6,979 nt of DNA from an uncultured Collinsella sp. (GTDB lineage: Bacteria > Actinomycetota > Coriobacteriia > Coriobacteriales > Coriobacteriaceae). This document shows, in pieces, positions 1 through 4,817 of this stretch. The position numbers were made by a program, and so were the translations under genes. Location: contig URMO01000092.1 of NCBI GenBank assembly GCA_900549085.1, positions 1 to 6,979 of the forward strand. Direction: 5' to 3'. Within the stretch, counting starts at the first letter, position 1. Every line of letters starts with the position of its first letter. The notes below the pieces were generated by a model. That model was given only the letters and a program-made list of their open reading frames with translations, had not been told where the DNA came from and did not search any database.

Positions 1-14
1 TCGTCCTCGGGCAT

Positions 15-57
15 GCAAAAAGCCTCGCTGCGCACTTCGTGCGGCGAGGCTTTTTGC
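15..57. terminator. Symmetric hairpin terminator downstream of the aldolase gene
   Basis: A perfect 14-bp stem pairs 15-28 (GCAAAAAGCCTCGC) with 44-57. Five inner pairs (CGCAC 31-35 with GTGCG 39-43) extend it past a 2-nt bulge (29-30), ending in a TTC loop. The arms carry an A5 run on the left and a T5 run on the right, so transcripts from either strand end in a U run after a GC-rich stem. It lies about 75 nt past the aldolase stop codon and could also stop a + strand transcript arriving from the left of the window. Structure is seen directly; bidirectional use is inferred. Confidence 0.85.
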
Positions 58-131
58 CCCCTGCGGAAAGATTGGGGAACTAAGCCCTCGTCCCTCCCCG
101 GGATATGTAGCGAGTCGGAGTACCCTTGCTG

Positions 132-989
132 TTACTCTGCTTTGCCCACAGAGTTGAGGTTGGTCATGCGGATCTTAACCAGCTCGGTGATCTCACGCAT
201 GCCCTCCTTGGCCGGCTTCTTGGGATCGAAGCAGGCAGGGTTCTCGGCCATGTAGGCCATGAAGCCCTTGGTGTAGGCCTGACGCAGCTCGGTAGCGTAG
301 TTAACCTTGCAGATGCCGTTCTTCACGGCCTCGGCGACCTGCTCATCGGGCACACCGGAGGTGCCGTGCAAAACCAGCGGCACGTCGACGGCGTCGCGGA
401 TGGCCTTGACCACGGACTGCTCGATGTGCGGATCGCTCGTGTACACACCGTGGCTGGTGCCAACGCCAATAGCGAGGGAGGTGCAGCCGGTGCGCTCGAC
501 GAACTCCTTGGCCTCGGCCGGATCGGTGTAGGGGCTCTCGCCCTCAACCGCGGGACCGTCGTCCTCCTTGCCGCCAACCTTGCCGAGCTCGGCCTCGACG
601 GGCACGCCCATGGCGCGGCCAGCGTCGGCGACGGACTTGGTCAGAGCGATGTTGTCCTCGAAGGACTCGTGCGAGCCGTCGATCATGACAGAGGTGTAGC
701 CCGTGCGGAAAGCCTGCATGCAGCGGTCATAGCCATCGCCGTGATCGAGGTGCAGAGCGACGGGCACGGAAGCGCGCTCGGCGGCAGCCTTGACCATGCC
801 GTAGAAGTAGTCCAGACCAGCGGTCTTGATGGTGCCCGGGGTGGTCTGCATGATGACGGGGGACTTGGTCTCCTCGGCAGCGGCCAGAACGGCCATAACA
901 AACTCGAGGTTCTCGACGTTGAACGCGCCGACAGCGTAGTGGCCGGCCTGAGCGTCCTTGAGCATCTTTTCGGTGGTAACAAGTGCCAT
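132..989 (-). CDS. fba: Class II ketose-1,6-bisphosphate aldolase (fructose/tagatose-bisphosphate aldolase, GatY/KbaY-like), 285 aa
   Basis: Cytosolic metal-dependent aldolase that reversibly cleaves a ketohexose 1,6-bisphosphate into glycerone phosphate and glyceraldehyde 3-phosphate. The protein is one TIM-barrel domain. Key residues are visible: catalytic D82 and metal ligand H83 in LHLDHG, metal ligands H180 (GTSHGVY) and H208 (PLVLHGTSG), AELGKVGGKEDD at 133-144, and the phosphate-loop region ending KVNYATEL (N230). These numbers and the 285-aa length match E. coli GatY/KbaY (about 284-286 aa) rather than longer FbaA enzymes, so tagatose-bisphosphate is a real alternative substrate. The ATG at 989 was chosen because AGAGGAG (999-1005) sits 9 nt upstream; the frame stays open 47 codons further, but those upstream starts lack a ribosome site and family homology. 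It is divergent from the DeoR gene, its probable regulator. Class II aldolase is near certain; the exact sugar is not. Confidence 0.95.
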   Translation of the reverse strand: MALVTTEKMLKDAQAGHYAVGAFNVENLEFVMAVLAAAEETKSPVIMQTTPGTIKTAGLDYFYGMVKAAAERASVPVALHLDHGDGYDRCMQAFRTGYTSVMIDGSHESFEDNIALTKSVADAGRAMGVPVEAELGKVGGKEDDGPAVEGESPYTDPAEAKEFVERTGCTSLAIGVGTSHGVYTSDPHIEQSVVKAIRDAVDVPLVLHGTSGVPDEQVAEAVKNGICKVNYATELRQAYTKGFMAYMAENPACFDPKKPAKEGMREITELVKIRMTNLNSVGKAE

Positions 990-1046
990 GAGCGTTTGCT
1001 CCTCTCCCTCGCCCGCATCTGGACATCGGGCGTAGTTGTTCACAAG

Positions 1047-1067
1047 GCGTTTTACCTTGCGTTTTAC
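1047..1067 (-). repeat. Tandem GTAAAACGC direct repeat near the aldolase transcription start
   Basis: On the minus strand GTAAAACGC occurs twice with a 12-bp period (1059-1067 and 1047-1055). A partial match, GTAAACGG, lies at 1149-1156 on the plus strand. The pair sits just downstream of the candidate aldolase -10, where a repressor would block initiation. Some DeoR-family proteins bind tandem or multiple short sites, so this is a candidate operator. The repeat is seen directly; its role is inferred. Confidence 0.45.
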
Positions 1068-1074
1068 TGCGCTC

Positions 1075-1080
1075 ATTGTA
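1075..1080 (-). promoter_or_regulatory. Candidate -10 element of the aldolase gene
   Basis: Minus-strand TACAAT matches five of six bases of the sigma-70 -10 consensus. It would give an mRNA leader of roughly 80 nt ending at the AGAGGAG ribosome site. No good -35 hexamer is visible at 16-18 bp, so the promoter may be weak or activator-dependent, or may lie elsewhere. Confidence 0.3.
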
Positions 1081-1177
1081 TGAAATTCAGCAGCTTTGCA
1101 CGTGCGAGATATTGAGCCCATGCAGGTCAATACAGTCGTTTTTGAAAAGTAAACGGAAGGAATTTAAGCCGAGTGGA

Positions 1178-1197
1178 CATGTTCGATATTGAATTTT
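1178..1197. promoter_or_regulatory. Candidate DeoR-family (glp-operator-like) binding site
   Basis: The 20-bp site CATGTTCGATATTGAATTTT has an imperfect dyad, TTCGAT/ATTGAA, centred at 1187/1188. By my recollection of the E. coli GlpR operator consensus (ATGTTCG-like left half, CGAA in the right half) about 16 of 20 positions agree. It abuts and partly overlaps the proposed deoR -35. The plausible ligand is the adjacent DeoR protein, giving autoregulation and control of the divergent aldolase. Confidence 0.4.
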
Positions 1198-1224
1198 GAG
1201 CGTTCGGCGTCTTTCTTTTATAGA
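1196..1224 (+). promoter_or_regulatory. Candidate deoR promoter
   Basis: TTGAGC (1196-1201) and TATAGA (1219-1224) are separated by exactly 17 bp, each matching four of six consensus bases. The predicted start near 1231 leaves a leader of roughly 90 nt before the ATG at 1324. Confidence 0.4.
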
Positions 1225-1323
1225 AAAGATAAGTAATCGAAAGGTGTTTTCTTACTCAAAAAGAAAATGAACGAAAATAGAGTCAACACAATTCCTGCAT
1301 ATTTAGCCGAGAATGGAGCAAAC

Positions 1324-2127
1324 ATGGCCCACGCAACAACCCGAGCTTTCGCCGATGAGCGTCGTTCCGCCATCATGGAGATGCTCGAGCATAACGCCTC
1401 GGTGCAAGTGGCAGAAATCGCCCAGACCTTTGGCGTGTCCTCCGTTACCGCCCGCGCCGACCTGGACGCGCTCGCCGAGTCCGGCAAGTTGCGCCGCACG
1501 CATGGTGGCGCCGTGTCTCTCCAGAAGCGACTGACCGTATCCACCCAGGATCGCCGCATCAACGTCAATGTCGCCGCCAAGCAAGCCATCGCGCAAAGCG
1601 CCATCGAGCTCGTCGGCAATGGTGACACCCTGCTCGTCGACTCCGGCACCACCGCTCTCGAGTTTGTCCGGCTCCTCGATCAGCGCGACGGCATCACCGT
1701 CATCACGGCCGACATTACCATCGCCGATTATATCGACGAGAGCATGCCCTCGGTCGATGTCGTCATGCTGGGTGGGGCACTGCGCAAAGGTCATCGCTAT
1801 CTGTACGGCCCACTTACCATGCAGGCACTCCAAATGGTCCACACCGACCTTGCCGTCATGTGCCCCGGCGCTTTTGTCCCCAGCTGCGGCTTTACGACCG
1901 ACTTTCCCCAGATGGCCGAGACCAAAACGGCTATGATCGGCGCGGCCCATCAAAGCGTCGCCCTCATGGACGCCAGCAAGGTTAACGGACGTGGCATGTA
2001 CCGTTTTGCCGAGCTGAGCGATGTCGACGCCATCGTGATGGACCGTGACCCCGATCATGCCGTCGCCACCTCAATCGCCGAGGCCACCGACAGCGCACGT
2101 CCAGCCCTCATCATCGCCGGCGCTTAA
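1324..2127 (+). CDS. DeoR/GlpR-family sugar-phosphate transcriptional regulator, 267 aa
   Basis: DNA-binding repressor of the DeoR family, which usually senses a phosphorylated sugar. Residues 10-65 form the N-terminal winged helix-turn-helix (ADERRSAIMEML, then VAEIAQTFGVSSVTARADLDAL) ending in the family hallmark LRRTHGGAV (56-64). Residues 85-245 form the DeoRC sensor domain of the ribose-phosphate-isomerase-like fold, with VDSGTT (105-110) as phosphosugar loop, VMLGGALRKGH (147-157), and ALMDASKVN (213-221) near the C-terminus. Length is close to the usual 250-260 aa. The start at 1324 is preferred because GGAG (1315-1318) lies 5 nt upstream; an in-frame ATG at 1267 has no ribosome site and would add 19 residues not typical of the family. 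It is divergent from the aldolase gene, its most likely target. Family certain; effector unknown. Confidence 0.95.
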   Translation: MAHATTRAFADERRSAIMEMLEHNASVQVAEIAQTFGVSSVTARADLDALAESGKLRRTHGGAVSLQKRLTVSTQDRRINVNVAAKQAIAQSAIELVGNGDTLLVDSGTTALEFVRLLDQRDGITVITADITIADYIDESMPSVDVVMLGGALRKGHRYLYGPLTMQALQMVHTDLAVMCPGAFVPSCGFTTDFPQMAETKTAMIGAAHQSVALMDASKVNGRGMYRFAELSDVDAIVMDRDPDHAVATSIAEATDSARPALIIAGA

Positions 2128-2132
2128 ACAAA

Positions 2133-2169
2133 AACCACCACAAAGGTGCCTGTCCCCTTTGTGGTGGTT
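2133..2169. terminator. Terminator between convergent deoR and fprA, with REP-like loop
   Basis: AACCACCACAAAGG (2133-2146) pairs perfectly with 2156-2169 around a 9-nt loop TGCCTGTCC. On the minus strand the stem is followed by TTTTTGTTT, so it is a good intrinsic terminator for fprA (stop at 2202). On the plus strand, reading out of deoR, no T run follows, so it may only partly stop that transcript. The core GGTGCCTGTCCCC resembles dispersed REP-type palindromes; see findings. Confidence 0.75.
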
Positions 2170-2201
2170 GTGATGGTTGAGCGTCAAAAGTGAACGTGTC
2201 G

Positions 2202-3362
2202 CTACTTGGACAGCTCGTCGGCGAGGACCTCGATCTGAGCGCGCGAGGCGTCGTTGAGCGAGCCCAGCACAGTCACCTTGTTCTGCGTCAGGGTGATGTC
2301 CTTCATGCCCTCGAGCTCCTTGGTCATAACCTTGGCAGCTGCGGGCGCCCAGGAACCGGACTCGACAAGCGCTACGGTGCGGTTCTGGTAGGCATGCTCG
2401 GCGAGCGTGTGGATAAAGGTGCTCATGCACGGGAAGATCTCGCCCTGATAGGTAATGGAGGCGAGCACCAGACGGTCGTAGCGGAACGCATCCTCAACGG
2501 CCTCGGCCATGTCGTCGCGAGCCAGGTCAAAGACGGAGACCTTCTGGCCGCGAGCCTCGAGCGCAGATGCGAGCTCCTCGACGGCAGCCTTCAGATGGCC
2601 ATACACGCTCGCATAGGCGATCGTGATGCCCTCGTCCTCGGGCTGGTAGCTCGACCAGGTGTTATAGGTGTCGAGGTAATAGCCCAGGTTCTCGGTCAGC
2701 ACGGGGCCGTGGAGCGGACAGATAATCTGAATGTCCAGGTCGGCGGCCTTCTTGAGCACGGCCTGCACGAACTTGCCGAACTTACCGACGATGCCAAAGT
2801 AGTAGCGGCGCGCCTCGCAGGCCCAGCCTTCCGGGTCCTCGATGTCGTTGGCGCCGAACTTGCCAAAGCCGTCGGCACTAAAGAGCACCTTGTCGGTTGC
2901 CTCGTAAGAGAACAGCACCTCGGGCCAGTGCACGTTGGGGGCGCCGATAAAGGTCAGGCTGTGGCCGCCCAGATCGAGCACATCGCCCTCTTTGACGACC
3001 ATTTTGCGCTCGGGGAAGTCGGTGCCAAAGTAGTTGACCATCATGCGGAAGGCGCCCATGCTGGCCACAATCTGTGCCTGGGGATAGCGCTCCATAAAGG
3101 CGGCAATACCGGCGGAGTGATCGGGCTCCATGTGATGGACGATCAGGTAGTCAGGCGTACGGCCATCGAGCACGGCCTCGAGGTTGCCGAGCCACTCGTC
3201 AACAAAACCGCCGTCGACTGAATCGGCGACAGCGATCTTTTCGCCCAAGATAACGTAGCTGTTGTATGCCATACCGTTCTCGGACACATCGTACTGGCCC
3301 TCGAACAAGTCAATGTCGTGATCGTCGACACCGATGTAGCGGATATCCTTGGTGATCTCCAT
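2202..3362 (-). CDS. FprA-family flavodiiron protein (O2/NO reductase), 386 aa
   Basis: Soluble cytosolic flavodiiron protein that reduces O2 to water and/or NO to N2O, taking electrons from rubredoxin or reduced flavin; it protects anaerobes. Residues 1-245 form the metallo-beta-lactamase-like diiron domain with the full ligand set: H77, E79, D81 and H82 (HHMEPDH), H145 (NVHWPE), D164 (FSADGFG) and H218 (CPLHGP). Residues 246-386 form the flavodoxin-like FMN domain (ITIAYASVYGHLKAA, ITYQGEIFP, SGSWAPAAAK). There is no fused rubredoxin or flavin reductase, so this is the short class A form, and its redox partner lies outside the window. The first FMN loop is atypical (leucine 257 where threonine is common). 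The ATG at 3362 was chosen because GGAGG (3372-3376) lies 9 nt upstream; a longer reading of 21 residues lacks support. No functional link to the flanking sugar regulators is evident. Confidence 0.93.
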   Translation of the reverse strand: MEITKDIRYIGVDDHDIDLFEGQYDVSENGMAYNSYVILGEKIAVADSVDGGFVDEWLGNLEAVLDGRTPDYLIVHHMEPDHSAGIAAFMERYPQAQIVASMGAFRMMVNYFGTDFPERKMVVKEGDVLDLGGHSLTFIGAPNVHWPEVLFSYEATDKVLFSADGFGKFGANDIEDPEGWACEARRYYFGIVGKFGKFVQAVLKKAADLDIQIICPLHGPVLTENLGYYLDTYNTWSSYQPEDEGITIAYASVYGHLKAAVEELASALEARGQKVSVFDLARDDMAEAVEDAFRYDRLVLASITYQGEIFPCMSTFIHTLAEHAYQNRTVALVESGSWAPAAAKVMTKELEGMKDITLTQNKVTVLGSLNDASRAQIEVLADELSK

Positions 3363-3378
3363 CAGGCAAAGCCTCCTA

Positions 3379-3402
3379 GATAGACAAAAGAACCCGTCTA
3401 TC
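3379..3402. promoter_or_regulatory. Dyad over the fprA start region (candidate operator)
   Basis: GATAGAC (3379-3385) and GTCTATC (3396-3402) are perfect inverted 7-bp arms around 10 bp. The dyad overlaps the candidate fprA -10 and the predicted transcription start and ends just before the ribosome site. That suits a repressor operator; a leader hairpin is less likely because transcription would begin inside the loop. Confidence 0.4.
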
Positions 3403-3408
3403 ATAGCA
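3400..3408 (-). promoter_or_regulatory. Candidate extended -10 promoter of fprA
   Basis: Minus-strand TGCTATGAT combines a TGN extension with a five-of-six -10 hexamer. The predicted start is near 3393, giving a leader of about 30 nt with GGAGG in it. No clear -35 hexamer is present, as is common for extended -10 promoters. Confidence 0.45.
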
Positions 3409-3417
3409 CTCGCCTTC

Positions 3418-3431
3418 ATAGCCACGGCTAT
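3418..3431. promoter_or_regulatory. Palindrome ATAGCC-AC-GGCTAT upstream of fprA
   Basis: Two perfect 6-bp inverted arms flank a 2-bp centre, placed at about the -35 position of the candidate fprA promoter. It is a candidate regulator site, for example for a redox- or NO-responsive factor, but the binding protein is unknown. Confidence 0.35.
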
Positions 3432-3447
3432 CCGTCAGCATCCATAC

Positions 3448-3474
3448 CGATTGTTATTGAAATGCAATAAATCG
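3448..3474. other. AT-rich hairpin downstream of the LacI-family gene
   Basis: CGAT (3448-3451) plus TTATTG (3454-3459) pair with CAATAA (3465-3470) plus ATCG (3471-3474), leaving a 2-nt bulge at 3452-3453 and a 5-nt loop. It lies 18 nt beyond the LacI-family stop codon on the minus strand. No T run follows, so it is at best a weak terminator or an mRNA 3'-end structure. Confidence 0.3.
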
Positions 3475-3491
3475 CCGTTTACCTGCACAAA

Positions 3492-4523
3492 CTATGCGCG
3501 CGGTATCGCCGTGCTATGTCGAATAATGAGCTGACCGGGAATGCGAATGGCAACGGTTTTGCCCGCCGTACCCGCCTCGGGAACCGCATGCTCAAACACC
3601 TCGCGTCCGCGCTGATGTAGATCGAATCGCACGGTCGTGAGCTCGTTGTGTGCCACAAAATCATCGAGCGAATCATCGACGCCCACCACACTTACGTCCT
3701 CGGGCACGCGCAGACCGCTATCGCGCAGCGCTGCAATCGCGCCATTTGCCATCTGATCGTTTGCCGCGTAAATCGCCGTCATGGTGCGGTCGTGCTCGGC
3801 CAGGTACCTGCCGGCCTCGTAGCCGCTGTTGGCAGACCAGTCGCCCTCGAGCGGCTCTGCCGGCTCGATGTGTTTACGCTCGAGTGCATCCTGCCAACCG
3901 GCGCGACGAAATTGTTCGTCGACCGAGAACGACGGGCCGCCAATATAGCGAATCTGATCGTGCCCCAGCTCAAACAGGTGGTCCATAAGCAATAGCGAGC
4001 AGCCGTAATGATCGGAGTCGACCGTGGTCACCCGCGGGTGCGCGTACATGGTAACGATGACCGTGCCAATGCCCGGCAGTGGATCAAACGTCTCAAAATC
4101 GGGCGCCATGCGGCTCATGCCGATGATGATGCCGTCCACCGGCAATGCGGCCATACGACGCGTGGCCTCGGCAAGCGAAAACTCCTCGGTCTTGGACATC
4201 TCGACCAGCGTGATGGCGCAATTATGCTCGCGAGCAGCGCTGGCGATGCCGTCGATCATTGAGAGGTTGCCGAACTTGGTGACATCGTTGACGCACAGGC
4301 CGACCGAATGGTAGCGACCGTCGCGCAGCGAGCGACCGGCATAACTCGGACGAAAGCCGAGCTCTTGCATAGCGGCCTGCACACGCTGGCGCGTCTGCTC
4401 GTTAACGTTGGGCAAACCGTTGGCGACGCGCGAAACCGTCTGCTGCGAAACGCCAGCAGCGCGGGCGACGTCGGCCATGGAGACCGGACGCGTACCTGTA
4501 TCGTTGGACGGGCGCCTTGCCAC
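3492..4523 (-). CDS. LacI-family transcriptional regulator, probable repressor of the divergent galKT operon, 343 aa
   Basis: Sugar-responsive DNA-binding repressor. Residues 13-36 form the helix-turn-helix (VSMADVARAAGVSQQTVSRVANG), followed by the hinge helix region (LGFRPSYAGRSLRDGR, 55-70). Residues 71-340 form the periplasmic-binding-protein-like sensor domain, with typical family segments EQFRRAGWQDAL (203-214), YAANDQMANGAIAAL (252-266) and VSVVGVDDSLDDF (277-289). Length is normal for the family. I chose the GTG at 4521-4523 because minus-strand AAGGTGA ends 4 nt upstream and the protein then begins just before the DNA-binding domain; the ATG 20 codons upstream has no ribosome site. 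It is divergent from galK across a 338-bp spacer bearing three LacI-type operators, so galactose or a derivative is the likely inducer and autoregulation is likely. The operator assignment is inferred, not shown. Confidence 0.93.
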   Translation of the reverse strand: MARRPSNDTGTRPVSMADVARAAGVSQQTVSRVANGLPNVNEQTRQRVQAAMQELGFRPSYAGRSLRDGRYHSVGLCVNDVTKFGNLSMIDGIASAAREHNCAITLVEMSKTEEFSLAEATRRMAALPVDGIIIGMSRMAPDFETFDPLPGIGTVIVTMYAHPRVTTVDSDHYGCSLLLMDHLFELGHDQIRYIGGPSFSVDEQFRRAGWQDALERKHIEPAEPLEGDWSANSGYEAGRYLAEHDRTMTAIYAANDQMANGAIAALRDSGLRVPEDVSVVGVDDSLDDFVAHNELTTVRFDLHQRGREVFEHAVPEAGTAGKTVAIRIPGQLIIRHSTAIPRA

Positions 4524-4526
4524 AGG

Positions 4527-4534
4527 ATCACCTT
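4527..4534 (-). promoter_or_regulatory. Ribosome binding site deciding the GTG start of the LacI-family gene
   Basis: Minus-strand AAGGTGAT lies so that AAGG is 7 nt from the GTG at 4523-4521. It is the only convincing Shine-Dalgarno near the 5' end of this reading frame and supports a GTG start over the upstream ATG. Confidence 0.6.
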
Positions 4535-4616
4535 CACCCTTGCGAGATCTGAATAGCGTGCATGCCGGCCCGGGCAGAAACACACCCCGCGCCGAAGCCC
4601 GCTATCGTCGGACGCA

Positions 4617-4630
4617 TGTTAACTTACTCT
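4617..4630. promoter_or_regulatory. LacI-type operator O1
   Basis: TGTTAACTTACTCT agrees with O3 (4804-4817) at 12 of 14 positions and keeps the strong half-site TGTTAAC. It lies about 95 bp upstream of the lacI-type GTG and about 20-35 bp downstream of that gene's predicted transcription start, consistent with autorepression. Confidence 0.55.
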
Positions 4631-4656
4631 ACTTTTTCAATCCGCAACTCTTCTGC

Positions 4657-4662
4657 TTTATA
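4657..4662 (-). promoter_or_regulatory. Candidate -10 of the LacI-family gene
   Basis: Minus-strand TATAAA matches five of six consensus bases. The -35 position (about 4680-4685) is poor and falls in the ATACAGC dyad at 4668-4694. The predicted start near 4650 gives a leader of roughly 125 nt containing operator O1. Confidence 0.35.
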
Positions 4663-4667
4663 AGTCC

Positions 4668-4694
4668 ATACAGCAGTACCGTTCACGGCTGTAT
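4668..4694. promoter_or_regulatory. ATACAGC-N13-GCTGTAT dyad
   Basis: Perfect 7-bp inverted arms (4668-4674 and 4688-4694) enclose 13 bp that include GTTCACG (4681-4687), a heptamer repeated at 4786-4792. The dyad covers the expected -35 region of the LacI-family gene. Its binding protein is unknown. Confidence 0.35.
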
Positions 4695-4739
4695 TTCTAC
4701 CGATTACCAGATTCTCAAAAAGTGACAAGCGTTGTGTTA

Positions 4740-4753
4740 TGAGTACGTTAACA
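4740..4753. promoter_or_regulatory. LacI-type operator O2, overlapping the galK -35
   Basis: TGAGTACGTTAACA fits the general LacI/GalR/CcpA-type operator pattern TGWNANCGNTNWCA with one mismatch and has the usual central CG. The wider 4738-4755 shows outer symmetry TATG...CATA. Its last six bases, TTAACA, are the -35 of the best galK promoter, so binding would block RNA polymerase. Confidence 0.65.
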
Positions 4754-4776
4754 TAGCCCGTAACATGCGGTATCGT
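4748..4776 (+). promoter_or_regulatory. Candidate galK promoter
   Basis: TTAACA (4748-4753, five of six -35 bases) and TATCGT (4771-4776, four of six -10 bases) are separated by exactly 17 bp. The predicted start is near 4783, with a leader of about 80 nt. The -35 lies in operator O2, and operator O3 lies about 20-35 bp downstream of the start. Confidence 0.45.
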
Positions 4777-4792
4777 GAACACTTGGTTCACG
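4774..4792. promoter_or_regulatory. CGTGAAC-N5-GTTCACG dyad at the galK start site
   Basis: Perfect 7-bp inverted arms (4774-4780 and 4786-4792) flank ACTTG. The dyad straddles the predicted galK transcription start and differs in sequence from the LacI-type operators, so it may bind a second regulator. A further GTTCACG lies at 4681-4687. Confidence 0.4.
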
Positions 4793-4803
4793 CCGCTTCA
4801 AGT

Positions 4804-4817
4804 TGTTAACGTACTCA
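4804..4817. promoter_or_regulatory. LacI-type operator O3, downstream of the galK start
   Basis: TGTTAACGTACTCA is the exact reverse complement of O2. Its centre is 64 bp from that of O2, about six helical turns, so both sites face the same side of DNA as a looping repressor would need. Confidence 0.65.

Larger units (their letters stand above)
990..1323. promoter_or_regulatory. Divergent aldolase/deoR intergenic control region
   Basis: This 334-bp gene-free stretch lies between two divergent start codons. It is clearly more AT-rich than the flanking genes, especially 1141-1280. It holds a tandem 9-bp repeat at 1047-1067, a candidate aldolase -10 at 1075-1080, a glp-operator-like dyad at 1178-1197, a candidate deoR promoter at 1196-1224, and scattered TTCG/CGAA half-sites: GTTCG at 1181 and 1202, CGAAA at 1238 and 1272. 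An inverted repeat, TCTTTT at 1214-1219 with AAAAGA at 1224-1229, overlaps the deoR -10. I see no credible small gene here. Confidence 0.7.

Noticed and set aside
15..57. The terminator hairpin as a small RNA gene or CRISPR-type repeat
   Set aside because: It is a single copy with A and T runs flanking a GC-rich stem, which is fully explained by transcription termination.
126..1115. Long + strand open frame (329 codons) opposite the aldolase gene
   Set aside because: It mirrors the aldolase coding frame in GC-rich sequence, shows low-complexity Gly/Leu/Val/His-rich composition, and has no family motif or ribosome site.
990..1130. N-terminal extension of the aldolase to an ATG at 1130
   Set aside because: The frame is open, but the added 47 residues match no aldolase feature, and the only good ribosome site precedes the ATG at 989.
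1267..1323. Earlier deoR start at 1267
   Set aside because: No Shine-Dalgarno precedes it, while GGAG is well placed before the ATG at 1324 and the HTH domain begins shortly after that start.
2190..3221. Long + strand open frame (343 codons) opposite fprA
   Set aside because: Antisense shadow of a clear flavodiiron gene; it has no recognisable domain and starts just past a terminator.
4400..4413. Auxiliary LacI operator inside the lacI-type coding region (GTTAACGT at 4401-4408)
   Set aside because: Only one half-site matches (8 of 14 positions against O3). GTTAAC also occurs by codon use elsewhere, for example at 300 and 1981, so chance is the simpler explanation.
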